The notes under the pieces were generated by a model, which had not been told where the DNA came from, did no database searches, and saw only the letters and a list, made by a program, of their open reading frames with translations. A program made the position numbers and the translations under genes. A DNA stretch of 64,000 bases from Cornus controversa (Eukaryota; Streptophyta; Magnoliopsida; Cornales; Cornaceae): assembly GCA_026545225.1 (NCBI GenBank), contig CM048853.1:20161255-20225254 (forward strand). The letters run 5' to 3'. The stretch's first letter is position 1. Each line of letters opens with the position of its first letter. Positions 47,852 to 59,847 of the stretch are shown one piece after another.

Positions 47852-48096
47852 CCGATTCCCGAAATGCTTTTCTGGATATTCCTCCCGGCTATTCACGGAA
47901 CCTGAGAAGCAGATGATTAATCATCTTCTTTCGAAATAAATCGAAGAATTTCTTGGGAATCCTACAAGATCCATTCGTTCTTTTTCTCTGAAAGATGGTC
48001 AGAACTTCATCTGGGTTCGAATCATACAGAAAGGTCCACTCGAGATCAGAAATTGTTGAAGAAACAACATCTTTCTTTTGTCCCTTCCAGACGAGC
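47852..48096 (+). pseudogene. ycf2: Nuclear copy of plastid ycf2, fragment (NUPT)
   Basis: The + strand translates in part as [53 protein letters not shown] and [11 protein letters not shown], then SFVPSRR. This is a contiguous internal segment of the large plastid ycf2 protein, with small indels and stops. It is about 245 bp and lies 60 bp after the stop of the membrane-protein gene, beyond a short (TA)n tract. It is a plastid-to-nucleus DNA transfer, not a nuclear gene. The ycf2 comparison is from memory of the plastid protein. Confidence 0.88.
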
Positions 48097-48129
48097 CATG
48101 GGCATCTACTAAAATAAGCTTGTTTCATC

Positions 48130-49604
48130 AATTTCCAACCTCTGTGTTTTTGTTATTAGTATTACTTGCTTGCTTATCTTAGGGAATGTTAAAGTCCGTT
48201 GGTTGGTTGAATATTCTTTTATGCATCACTCATTTATTTACGAGCACTTTTGTAATCAATTAGTCTTAATCAAACACTTTCATAATTGTTGGTTGAATCA
48301 ATTCGTATTTGATGCAAACACTTGATCTAAGAAAAATTGAATTGAAGCATAATTTCCTATTTTGCATTCCACCATGTGAATTAATCACACAAGTCCAAAT
48401 TGGTCTTCTAATTAATGGAAGTTCTTTTTGGTTCATCGATTTAAGGACTGAAAAGTGAAAGGAAAAGAAAGAAACAAACTAAATCAAGTATGTTTTCTCT
48501 CATAAGCTCTTTTATTGATCTTAAACGGGAGTAGAAATTTATAATTTCTAAAAGATGGTTGAAACAAGGAAAAAGAAAGGGAGAAGAAAGAAAATTTTGG
48601 GGTTTTCCCTTGCTTCCATCATATTTTCATTCCCTATTTTTTTTCTTTGATAACCAAATAAATGTTATAGAGGACAAGCAAGTTTTTTCATTAAAATTTT
48701 ACTCTTTTTAGTTGCAGCATTCATAAACCACATAAAGCTATTGAGGACTAGCAAGTTTTTTTGAGAGAACACTAAATCATTATCAATTACACCAAACCCT
48801 CAATCCTACAAGGAATGTCAAACCAGGTGGTGCAATATTCATAAATAAATGACAATATATATATATTGGCACATTATTTTTGTTCAATTTGAGCTAATTA
48901 AGCCAATCAAAGAAGCTGCTAGCTCCTCAGATCAAATGGCTCTGGTGGTTTACGCAAATCAGCCCCCATAAGTAGCAGCAACACTGGATCATGTGCTGCA
49001 TTGTGATAAGGACACGTATTCGTGGTGATGACGAAATGGGTGATGGAATGGTTGAGTAAATATGTTGACTTTAATACTGCTTTCTTAATTCATTTTAATT
49101 ATAATTTTGGACCCCGATTCAACTGCATATAGTAATTATATCATCTATGAATTATGGTCATTCATATGCTAAGATGGAAAAGGTTTGCATGGTAATAGAG
49201 AAACAAAAAGTTATGTCTTATTTGGTAAGGCTGTCGGATTTCATTTTCTGATTTTTGAAAAATAAAATCTAAAATTCTGTTGTGCTGTCACTTTTGTCAA
49301 AAATAGAATACATTTGGTAACGTTATATATATATATACATACATACATATATATATATATACATACATATATATATATACATACATACATATATATATAT
49401 ATTCACACACACACCCCATTAATTTGGAATTTACAGAGGAATTTAACGGAAGGCTGTTTTAATTGGGCTAGGGTTCGACTGTGGAGAATTTCGCATAGGA
49501 ATTGACGGTGGTGGTGGAGGTCGATGTCTGCAAGAAGCTACCTAATTATGAAATCAAAAGTTTTTTTTTTTGTTTTGATTTGTTACATAAATATATACAT
49601 ATAC

Positions 49605-49654
<50 letters not shown>

Positions 49655-50350
49655 GCTACAGAAAGAAGAAAAGGGGGTTGTAATTTTGTCTTTTGATTGC
49701 TTATGGTAGTATGACACGCAAGACAATTTGGTAATTGAACTACAACCGTTAACAAAACTAATCGCTCTTAACTCTGATTAGGGGTGTCAGAGAAAATTTT
49801 TAAATAGTTTCATCAGTGAGTAATTTAGCCGAACCTCAAGGAAGGTATGAGTAATTGACCCAAAATAATTTGTAGCTACATACGTTTAGAAGCATGAAAT
49901 TGGTGCCTTGGCCCTTTCAATTGAAATTTGGGAAAAGTAGTTTAAAGTTTTAACTAAATTTTTTCTAATTCCAATTTCAAGTTGACTATTCATAGCTTCT
50001 AAATGCATCGAGGGTTCTTGGATAGACTACATTAAGCATTATGGTATAAAAAATATTTCATGTCTTGCATTTTTGTGTTTGTTTAGCAAACCTTGAATTC
50101 ATGGTTAGTTGCTTTATAGATTTACATAAAATAAGTTCCTTTGTCCCATTTTACGTAAAAGTCCTCACTTACAGCATAGGGGGTTCCAAACCTCGAATCC
50201 TTTATATCTGTAGGGTGAATGTGCTGTAATGAACGCCGGAGGTTAGTATAATAGTATAGTAGAACACACCTCTTTTACCAGATCCCACACATCACTTAGT
50301 TAGGTTGCCACATGTATCACGACAACATAGGCACATCTGTACATCTGGTT
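48130..50350. other. Intergenic DNA with microsatellites
   Basis: Compound (TA)n/(CATA)n microsatellites at about 49325-49402 and (TA)n(GA)n at about 49604-49652. 48447-48520 resembles 61920-62000. No gene was seen. Confidence 0.6.
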
Positions 50351-50354
50351 GCCA

Positions 50355-51090
50355 CTGATACGTGAATTTAAATGGATAGACAGTTAGTCTGATAGGAAGT
50401 GCAAAGGGCAAAAGAGTCAAAGGGATAAGATAAGCTACAGTTGGAAGATAAAGATAACTACTTTGTCTCCTAATATCTATCCTAATTGAATTGGAGAAGG
50501 TAATTGAAGTGTTCTCCTATTAGACTACTAAATACTCTTTTATAAAATGGAGAGCCAGAGCACATCAAAAGTTATGCCACAATTAATAACAGAATCTCTT
50601 TCTATTCCATATCTCAACAAGCACTAACTTGACCGTCAGAGTGTATCGGACGAGACCCTACCAGTCTTAGTCCTAACTCCTCTGTCTTGGAGGAACGAAG
50701 CTCTGAACTGGATCGTGCAGATTGTACAAATTTATGACTCATCAGTTCGCATTGTAAGGAGATGGAACTACATACAAGTTCGATCAACCAATAAGGCAAG
50801 TTGATAAGGATAGACCCAATTTCTTATCCGATAAGTTTTCCAATTCTAGTTGGAAATGGAAGCTAAAGAGATCTCCTACTAGAATACTACTACCAGCATT
50901 CCTTTATAAATAAGGTCACTTAACCTATAATGGTACACCACAATGTAATTATAAAATTACGTTTTTATTTATATAATGACGAGTACTAACTTAATTGTTG
51001 GAGTGTACTTGGCCGACACCCTGCCGACACGGTCACATCTCCTCCTTTTTACAGAAAGGGCACGTCGAACCAGATCATGGGAATTTCTAT
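50355..51090 (+). repeat. Two diverged gypsy LTR fragments in tandem
   Basis: Two similar blocks start TGATA (about 50357 and 50801) and each has a TATA-like TTTATAAA (50528, 50903). Each continues to a CTAACTT...GGAGTGTA block (about 50627 and 50985), which resembles the TGACTTGACCGTTGGAGC of the Tat-type LTR at 35655-36050. They are too diverged to define ends or a target duplication. Confidence 0.5.
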
Positions 51091-52170
51091 ATCAACATGA
51101 TTCATTGAAGTTCTAGTACTCCTTACAATGGTCTATACGCATTTCAGTCATGATGGTTTTGTGTTATATGATAATGATTTCTTGGTGTTGCTCTCCGAGG
51201 GGAAATCAGAGAGACTCGAACCAGAACAAAAAAAAAAAAAAAACTTCTGTTATAGGATTTCTTACATTTTTCCAAGCAAATCAACTCATAGTTGATATTC
51301 ACATATCTAGTAATTCCAAAGAGTGACTAGCTATGTTTGTGAGCACTGAATTGGTGTCTTGAAATTGGAATTGGAGGAAATTTAATTGAAAATTTGAATA
51401 AGTTTCTTTCAATTTCAATTTCAAGCCGCCAATTCGGTGATTCCAAATACAATATTAGAAAAAATGATCGAGAAAGTGAATAAGAAAGAAGTATGAGAGA
51501 GAACCATCGAGCTGGAGCGTGAGAGAGAGAAACAGAGGTGTCATTGGAGGGTTTCTTAGAATGAGATTAGGTTTCGATTGATTTAGGCGACTTTAAAACC
51601 CACAATCAATATCGTGTATGATAAATATTACCAATTGACTTTGAGATTTTCATAAACTATAAAAGTCAGACCTGTATTTGCAGTGAAAATTTGAAATAAA
51701 GGTTTGTGAATGAGCCAAAAAGTATATCATGGTGATATGGCTAGTAAAAGTTGGAGGCTTCATATGGACAAGGGAAATAATAATAATAAATAAATAAATA
51801 GATGTGGTGAAAGATTTCCAATTTAGATTTTGGGAGAGTCACAAGTTTTATGCAGGTCTCATGAATTGTGGGAGAAACTATTATATGGTGACTACATAAG
51901 ACACACAACTAAATGTGTGAGTTGTAATTTCTCCACTTGAGTTAGAGTGACTATAAATCCCATATAATATTAAAATATAAAATATTACCACTTTTGTACT
52001 AACAAACATCTCCCTCAACTTACAGAACTAATCATATACGATAAGTTCGTTAAGGAGCTTTTAGTTACAGAGTGAAGTCATTCCGAGGGGATGGAGAAAC
52101 TTTTGAGACAAAATCGTTCAAATTAAAGTAACGGAGCGCACATCAAAGTTGTCCTTACTCTATCCATAAT
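51091..52170. other. Intergenic DNA, no gene seen
   Basis: AT-rich, with no transposon ends or coding frames that I can support. Confidence 0.4.
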
Positions 52171-52175
52171 CTTCG

Positions 52176-53387
52176 GGCATGTTTGGCAATTATTTATGTT
52201 TAGTATTTATTGTTTGGGTGTTTATATAAGTCACGTTTATGTTATGATTTTGTTTATTCATAAACATGATTATTTTTTTATAAGGAAAAAATGTTTGGCT
52301 TATTTTAAAATTTATTAATAAAAAAATATGTTTATTAACCTTAAATTGTTTTTTTTTTTTTAAAAATCAACTCAATAAACTGAATAAAAAGTCAAGTTTA
52401 TACTACAACAAATCTATACAACAACAACAGAAAAAAAATATACATAAAAAAACCAATAATATTAGGATACGTATATATCTATACACTATAAATTAAAGGC
52501 CTATTTTTTGATGTTGTGAACAATACATAAAGGTTTATTTATAGGCACATAATCTTGGAGGTTAAGTAAACTTAGTAGACAAGAAATCCTAGTCCTAGAT
52601 AGTTTGGGAGAGGTGTAAGAAACCAATGTGATTTATGAAAAAATATATAATCTAACAGCAGATATAATAGAAAATATATAATCTAACAATACTATAAAAC
52701 TAGAATGACCCACAACCAGAATGCTCCAACGAGAACAAAATATATATAACTATAAGAAAATTAAAAGTTTTTCAATTTGTATGGAGTGAGAAAAGCATGC
52801 TTTTGCTCTTGAACTTCTTCTATTACTACCTTCTTTTTTATTTTTTGGTTTCTATTTTCCTTTTAATACTGAAAATGAATGAATGATATGAGTGCAAAAT
52901 ACCATTCTTGTTTCTCTGACAAGGAGATAGTTGGGACCTCTTAGTTTTTTTTTTTCTCAGATAAGTTTTTTTTTTTTAGCACTGGTATCCCCTTCTTATT
53001 ATCAAGTATATTAGTAATTATTCATAATGTATCTAATATTTTTTTTCTTAAGGCAATTGATAGTTTTTAATTCTGTCTACACTTGATAATTATAATATTT
53101 TTATTATTGTATCAAACAATAGCCTTTTATAATTTTATTTCTTGTCATTTTTTCACTTTTAGCTTCACTTTTTAATTAAAATAATATAATCATCATTTTA
53201 GATAAAAAAGAATTTTTTTATTTTTTAATAAACATAAACACTTGGTGTTTAGAATTTAAATACTTAGTTACAGTGTTGTTTTAAAATATTTTAATAATTT
53301 ATAAACAAAACAAAAATTATGAAACATATTTATCATACAAATTTATTTTACAAACAATAAACACTAAATATAAACGATGTTCTTAGT
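52176..53387. mobile_element. Possible hAT-like non-autonomous element
   Basis: The left side GGGCATGTTTGGCAATTATT leads into a stretch whose inverted counterpart occurs at the right side (reverse complement of about 53340-53387, sharing TTTAG-GTTTATTGTTTG). The GGGC-TGTTTGG start is typical of plant hAT-like elements. The ends are imperfect and no 8-bp duplication was seen. Confidence 0.35.
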
Positions 53388-54095
53388 TATAACTCATCTG
53401 CTTGTCAAAAGAAATTATGAGCTTTCATAAAAAAGAATGAGAGATTTATAATTTTTCCCAGAAGAAGAAAGAACATACACAAGGGTGCTGGGTTCGATTT
53501 ATTTAAGTTTGGATCAGCAAAGTAATCTTCTCATTAAAAAAATATTTTGGCAAACTAAAGAAATTAATAAAATTAAGGATATCGATAAAACTCCAATGTG
53601 TTGGACCGAGTAATCCAAGGTTTACAAGGGCCTCGAATTTATTGGCCCAAGAAAAAAAATAAATAAACCAAGTTCACAAAATCTCTTTGTAGTTTTCGTC
53701 TCTGTTGGTTTCCAGACAAAAAAAAAAAAAATTCACAAAATCTCTTTCATGTAAAACCAATTTCAGTCAAGTTCAATAAAACATAGCTCAATGCGTAATG
53801 GAATCAAAACCAAACTTTGTGCTTAATTGGTGAATCAGATACTAGCATTTTGGGATGTAACACTAACATACAATAGGTTATAGGTATTGCAAACATGTGC
53901 ATTCGTAATCTTATGAGTCTTGTATTTGCTCGGAAGATTTATTTGACAGATTTTCAAGTTTTTTTTTCAAATTTATCTCTAATCCTATTAGGATGATCTC
54001 AAACTTGTATTGAGGATGGAACGAGTGAAATTGACATCATTAGGAACAAGTAGGTACGGTAATTCATCAACAACGAACGAAAACATTGCGAAGTC
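53388..54095. other. Intergenic DNA, no gene seen
   Basis: AT-rich, with poly(A) tracts. Nothing supported. Confidence 0.4.
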
Positions 54096-54235
54096 AACTT
54101 ATAACAACCCGAATTATTTTAACCGGTTTCGGATGATCTTCGGCCGGATTTTACTTTTTTGAATTATTAATTTCAAAAAATATGTAACTATATATATATA
54201 TATATATAAATGAAATTATATATATATATATATAT

Positions 54236-54439
54236 ATAGGAAGTGGATGTTCATATATGTGGGATTGCATATATATATGGGGTATGTGATTATATATATA
54301 TATATATAGTTATGGTGGATATATTTATATTTAATTATAAATATATATTGGTACATGTATTATTAAACATGTATATAGAGGTGCATTTGTGTAATAAATA
54401 TATGTGTATGTAGTATCAGATGTATACATATAGATGTGT

Positions 54440-54492
<53 letters not shown>

Positions 54493-55083
54493 GTGTTCAA
54501 ATGCTCCCTGGTGAGTAGGGAGTAGTCTACACACTTTTAACTCTAGCCTTCGGATTTAATCCTAAGGCTGTTAATTAAAATAAGGTTCTCCACTCTTATA
54601 TTAGGAAACTTACCAAAATTTAATTTCTATTAAACACTAATAATGTAAAATGACAATAATAGGCATTCTTTGTTTATCAAATATGAATAGTTGTTTGTTG
54701 GATTAGCTAAAATTCAAAATCAATTCGCTCCCCGATTGCTGAAAGCGGTTACTGTAGCACTTTCATGGCAGTCATTTTACGGTCGGTTTTATTATTATTA
54801 TTATTATAAATAGTATCAAATATGAATAGTTGTTTGTTTAAGTAATGCCTATTATTGTCATTTTACATTATTAGTGTTTAATAGAAATTAAATTTTGGTA
54901 AGTTTCTTAATATAAGAGTGGAGAACCTTATTTTAATTAACAGCCTTAGGATTAAATCTGAAGGCTAGAGTTAAAAGTGTGTAGACTACTCCCTACTCAC
55001 CAGGGAGCATTTGAACACTACTGTATATATATAGGAAGTGGATGTTCATATATGTGGGATTGCATATATATATGGGGTATGTG

Positions 55084-55131
<48 letters not shown>

Positions 55132-55263
55132 TGGTGGATATATTTATATTTAATTATAAATATATATTGGTACATGTATTATTAAACATGTATATAGAGG
55201 TGCACTTGTGTAATAAATATATGTGTATGTAGTACCAGATGTATACATATAGATGTGTGGGAT
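54236..55263. repeat. About 220-bp direct duplication flanking an inverted-repeat element
   Basis: 54236-54452 and 55034-55263 are nearly identical apart from the length of their (TA)n tracts. They start GGAAGTGGATGTTCATATAT and end AGATGTGTGGGATAT. Between them lie a long (TA)n tract (about 54443-54488) and the inverted-repeat element. Confidence 0.9.
54488..55022. mobile_element. MITE-like element with about 205-bp terminal inverted repeats
   Basis: The left arm (54488-about 54695) starts AGTAGTGTTCAAATGCTCCC; the right arm (about 54815-55022) is its inverse with only a few mismatches. The centre is about 120 bp. Target duplication cannot be read because the element sits in (TA)n. The superfamily is uncertain; it has no coding capacity. 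Confidence 0.8.
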
Positions 55264-57039
55264 ATTTATATATATACGTATAGGTATGTACATGGGTGTA
55301 TGCAGTGTTTTATTAAATACACATGTGGTAATGCAAATATATAGATATTATATGTATGTATGAGATTGTGTGGATGAGAGTGGTGCACAGTATATATGGT
55401 GTGCGAGTGTGCAAGAAAATGATTCAAAATAAAGAGAGACCCACACGTGGGTCAGTTGGAGATAAGGAAAGAAGGAAAGAAAGAAAAGGAGAAAAGAAAA
55501 GAAAAGAAAAGAGAAGGACTGAGATTTTTAGAGAGAGAGAGAGTGAGGAGAATAGAGAGAAGAAGAGAGACCGAGAGGAAAAGAGAGTGAAGGGCTTGGT
55601 CGCGGGGGCTGTTAGCAACTATCCATGGTGGTGACAGTCCGGTGGTGGCGAGGTGGCTGTGATCGGCGCTGGAGGCTGAAGGTGGTTCGGGTGAGGCCTT
55701 GGTGGGTCTTACGTGGTTCTGTTGAGTGGTGTTTGGGGTCAAGGTTGATGGTTTGGTGGCTGGGTTCAGTTGTGGCGAGATGGTACCGTGAGGCTTCGGG
55801 TTCGGTTCGGACAACCTGTTGGGTGGCCGGGTTCAATGGTGGTTCGGCCATGGTGGTGGGTTAGCTAACTCACGATTTTGGGTGGTTTCGATTGTGTTCA
55901 GCTGGAGCAAGGTGGACTTGTGCTGAAGGTGATGGTTACGGAGTAATGCTTGGATAGAGCTTGGATGAAGGGGTTCACTGTTTGGACAGTGGGCTGCCAT
56001 GGTGGTGCCCGACGGAGTGGCAGCAGGGGGGTTTCTCGGTCGGTTTTGCGGCTGAACAGTGGGCTATTATGGCCTGTCCTGTGGTAGTCTTCTTGGCCGA
56101 ACATGGTAACGGATATGGGTCCTTGACGGTTGTGGGTTTTCTTCACGGGTTGCTTATGATTTTGGAGCCCATGGTGGTACCGAAAGGGGGCTGGTTTGTG
56201 GACTGTTGGGGCCAATAATGGTGGCATTGTGGTGTTAGGCCATCACGGCCATGGTGGTGGGCTAAATGGTGGTTCTCGGTGGGTTGTTTGGGTCTATGAT
56301 GTTAGCCTGTTGGTGATTGCCATGGTGAGTTTGGGTGCTTGAAGAGATGGGGTAATATAGTGTTGGACATTGGGATTTGCATGGAATGCTATATTGGGTT
56401 TGGTTGATGTGGATTGGGCTTTGGAGAGTAGGCCTTGCGGTGTGGGCTGCCAAGAAGTGTATCTGGGCTTGCCTAATTAATTGGGCTGAATATGGTTTGA
56501 ATGGAGGTGGACTACTTTATTGGGCTCAATATTTCTGGGTTGGCTTTAAAAGAAAAGGGAATTGGGTTCTTGTTACATACATAGGTGACAGAATATATAT
56601 AGGTGGTTATATATTGTGGATGAAAAGCATCCTAGTTACTTGTAGTAAATACATGCATTGAGTGAAGTATGATGATATTTATGCTAGTATATGTGCATAT
56701 GTGATTTATATGCTTGATTTGACATATACGTGATTATATGTGGGTTTAGGTGAATTAAATGCATGCTATCTGTATACAGAAAATGTGTGATGTGCTTAAG
56801 TGAGATTTATGAGCATATGTGAACTGTATGCTAGATTTTACATCTATAGATGAATACATATGTGGCTTGGTGGAGATGAAATGTATGTTATGTTCCTTTA
56901 TAATTAGCTTACGTATTGTGAAGCATGAATTTTAAATACTTGATTTATATGTTCGAAATGCATATAAGGGCTGTTGTGTGGAAAATGGGGTAAGGTGACT
57001 GAATTACCTAGAGTAGGTCAATACTTGGTCACGGTGTCG

Positions 57040-57290
57040 AAGTGGTCTTATCACTTGGCAGGACCGATGTTCTCGGTGGTGCATTCCAAAATTATCTCAT
57101 CACCTGGTAGGACCGATGTTCTCGGTGGTGCATTCTTTATTATCTCATCACCTGGTAGGACCGATGTTCTCGGTGGTGCATTCTGAAACGATGTCATCAC
57201 CTAGTAGGACCGATGTTCTCGGTGGTGCATTCCAAAATTATCTCATCACCTGGTAGGATCGATGTTCTCGGTGATGCATTCCGATTTGTG
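57040..57290. repeat. Minisatellite inside the long LTR
   Basis: About five copies of a roughly 60-bp unit built around TCATCACCTGGTAGGACCGA and TGTTCTCGGTGGTGCATTC. Related decayed repeats occur at 33975-34090. Confidence 0.88.
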
Positions 57291-58631
57291 TGGGAAGTGT
57301 CCCAGGTCACATGGCTGGTTAAGAGTTATGTTAGGCTGTCAGGTGGGACCCGAAAGAGAGACAAAATTATGAAATTGCTTGCATTATCTATTCTGAAGCA
57401 TGCTATGTGTTTAACGCATTCTTATATATATGCGTTGCTTATGAATGAACATGACACATGTTTGATGTTTATTTTTAAGCATGTTGTACGGTTTAAATGC
57501 ATTTTCATTGAATTTGAGATTGCTACTTGTTGAGTAGGGAATGTGATAGATGATTTACATTGGTTATATAAATGCTTTCACATATATGTTCTATATACAT
57601 ATTGGTGCTGGATGTTCCTCCTTTCAAGCATGTTGAAGGTGATTTCGAAAATCAAGTGTAGTTGACTTATATGTACGTATGTGCTATATTTGCCATATGC
57701 GTTGTTGGTTCATGAATGCTAGGTGGAGCATGATTTAAATATTGTGATATAATTAAATGTGTATGTTTTTGAGAATATGTGAGGATCGACCTACTACAGC
57801 GGTGATAGTATGGTTCGACATACCTTGTTGGGCCTTTGAGCTTACCCCCTTCCAGGTTTTGCAGGTAATGCAGATGATACAGAGTTGGTTAGGGGCTGAT
57901 TGTACTGGTTGCAGAGGTAGTGATTGGATTCCTTAGAATCTGGTTTATAACTAGTTTATTAGATAGATTTTGTACATCTGGATTAAATGTAACTGGACAT
58001 TAGATGTTGGGTAATTTATCCCAGTTGTATATTTTATTTGATGTATGTATATGAGACGGACATTCAAGGATTGAGATATATTTTCAATTGTATTATACTT
58101 GTTGTAGGAATGATTGGGGAGACACGTGCCTAGAAGTGTCCATTTTTAATTTAAGATGTGTAGGATGGGGGAACACATGCCCAAAAGTGTTCATTTTGAA
58201 TTTAAGATATAAATGTTGGGGGGACACGTGCCCTGAAGTGTCTATTTTGAATTTGAAGTGTGAATGACATATACAATGATTTTTTTTGAATTGGGATGGA
58301 TGATCAGGTTGTGATTATTGTGAGAGGTTGATCTCACAGAGTTCACACCCCAGTTCTCAGGACTCGGGGCATGACACAATGAAGGAAAATGTTTAAAGAG
58401 TCTCTTCTTACATCAGATCTTGATGGAGAAGGTCTTCAATACATAAGAGTGGGTGCTACTTAATACCTTAAACTTTAAAATCAGATAATAAGTGTCCAAT
58501 CGTTAATAGTATTATATTAGATGAACAAAAGTGTCATTTTTTATATATAAATATTTTAATTTTTATATCAATATAATATTAAGGGTATAATAGATATTTC
58601 ATCCAAAAGTTAACGTCGGTTAGTTCATTTC

Positions 58632-58876
58632 TGTTACAGGGAGGTCATTGTAATAAAATCAATTAGTTTGATGCCGGGTGTAATTAAGTCAAACCTTAGG
58701 AGAGTTCAGTATAATTTATCCTAAATTTTTTGACAAAACTAATGAAATTTTGGACGGAGTGAGTCTTTGTTGTAACGAAGCAAACCTCGGGAGAGGTCAT
58801 TGTAACAAAATTCATTAGTTTGATGCCGGGTGTAATTAGGCCAAATATGAGGAGATGTCAGTGTAATTTACCCTAT
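58632..58876. repeat. Tandem copies of a Mutator-like terminal repeat
   Basis: 58645-58731 and 58790-58876 share GGTCATTGTAA, then ATTAGTTTGATGCCGGGTGT, AATTA and a final GTCAGTGTAATTTACCC. In reverse complement this begins GGGTAAATTACACTGACA, a terminus I associate with plant MULEs. No transposase is present. Confidence 0.5.
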
Positions 58877-58879
58877 TTA

Positions 58880-59390
58880 TTATTATAAACTTTACAAGTT
58901 TTGTTTGCATATGAAGTTCACAAACACGTATAAACTTACGAGTTCTGTAATAATATGAAGCATTCCTGGTTTGTGGGCTCAAGAAGACTTGTTGATAAAA
59001 GAAGTTTTCGGACACTCGTTGGACACTTTTCGAACATGTGTCGGATACTTCGTAGCAGTAATGTATATTTAAGTATTTCAAAAGGAAATTAGATACAACT
59101 AAGTTATGATTAAAAATCTAAGCTAAATATATGTAGAGGACTAAATAAGTCTGATTTTTTAATTTATTTTAATTCATTTGTTTATTTTTGTTTATAAGTT
59201 TGTTTGGTTATTAATTGTTTGACGATGAATTGAAATATTTCTGTAATGTAGTTTTTTTTTTTGTTGAATAATTAATATATTATATTATTATTTTATAGCT
59301 GTATTCTCGTCGTGTCCTTTTTTTTTAGAATTTTTCCTATCGCCGTATTCGTTTCATACTGATGTCTCTGTTTGTGTCAGTGCTTCCTAG
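58880..59390. other. Intergenic DNA, no gene seen
   Basis: AT-rich; nothing supported. Confidence 0.4.
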
Positions 59391-59391
59391 C

Positions 59392-59790
59392 ATTGAAGTC
59401 TTAGGATACATTTTTTACATTAAAATAAAAATAAATTAAAAGAATATATATAAAGTGAAAATTATTTATGATCTTTTGTATATAAAATGAGGAAAATAAT
59501 TTAAAAAACGATTACATTAAAATTTTCTTCTCTCTCTTTCAGAATTTGATTTTCACAAGTAAGATAAAAAAATTCAAAGTAGGGGTTTTTTTTTTCTTTT
59601 AGGCTTTGAATTTTTGTATTTGTGAAATTTAAGTAAATTTCCTCCCTTCAAGATTTCTTTTTCAAAATTGTATGGTGCTATGCCATGCCATGCCACAAGT
59701 ATAACTTCATAACCCAATAAAAAGAAAGAAAGAAAAGTAAACGAACACAAAAGAAAGCATGTAGACACATCCTCTGTTTCATCTCTTGAC
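59392..59790. repeat. Second copy of 46186-46590
   Basis: Same orientation as the copy upstream of the membrane-protein gene. The match stops after CTCTGTTTCATCTC (about 59790) and a long (TA)n tract follows (59809-59846). No copy of the downstream gene was seen here. Confidence 0.9.
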
Positions 59791-59799
59791 CAATTTAGG

Positions 59800-59806
59800 G
59801 CAACAT

Positions 59807-59847
<41 letters not shown>

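Larger units (their letters stand above)
54100..58376 (+). mobile_element. Very long chromovirus-type (Tekay/Del-like) solo LTR
   Basis: The start TATAACAACCCGAATTATTT and the end ACTCGGGGCATGACA match the TGTAACAGCCCGAATT...TGACA ends of plant chromovirus LTRs, with TA for TG at the start. GCTTACCCCCTTCCAGG near 57840 is also typical. The 5 bp outside are CAACT on the left and CAATG on the right, so a target duplication is only weakly supported. The 4.28 kb includes a later duplication and an inverted-repeat element (54236-55263), a purine-rich then G-rich stretch (55430-56300) and a minisatellite (57040-57290). No PBS or coding domain adjoins it. Confidence 0.72.

Noticed and set aside
47889..48131. 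80-codon frame on the - strand after the membrane-protein gene
   Set aside because: The + strand of the same interval is a clear plastid ycf2 fragment, so this frame is its shadow.
55356..55864. Lysine/arginine/glutamate-rich and tryptophan/valine-rich frames
   Set aside because: They arise from the GA-rich and GT-rich parts of the long LTR, with no conserved domain.
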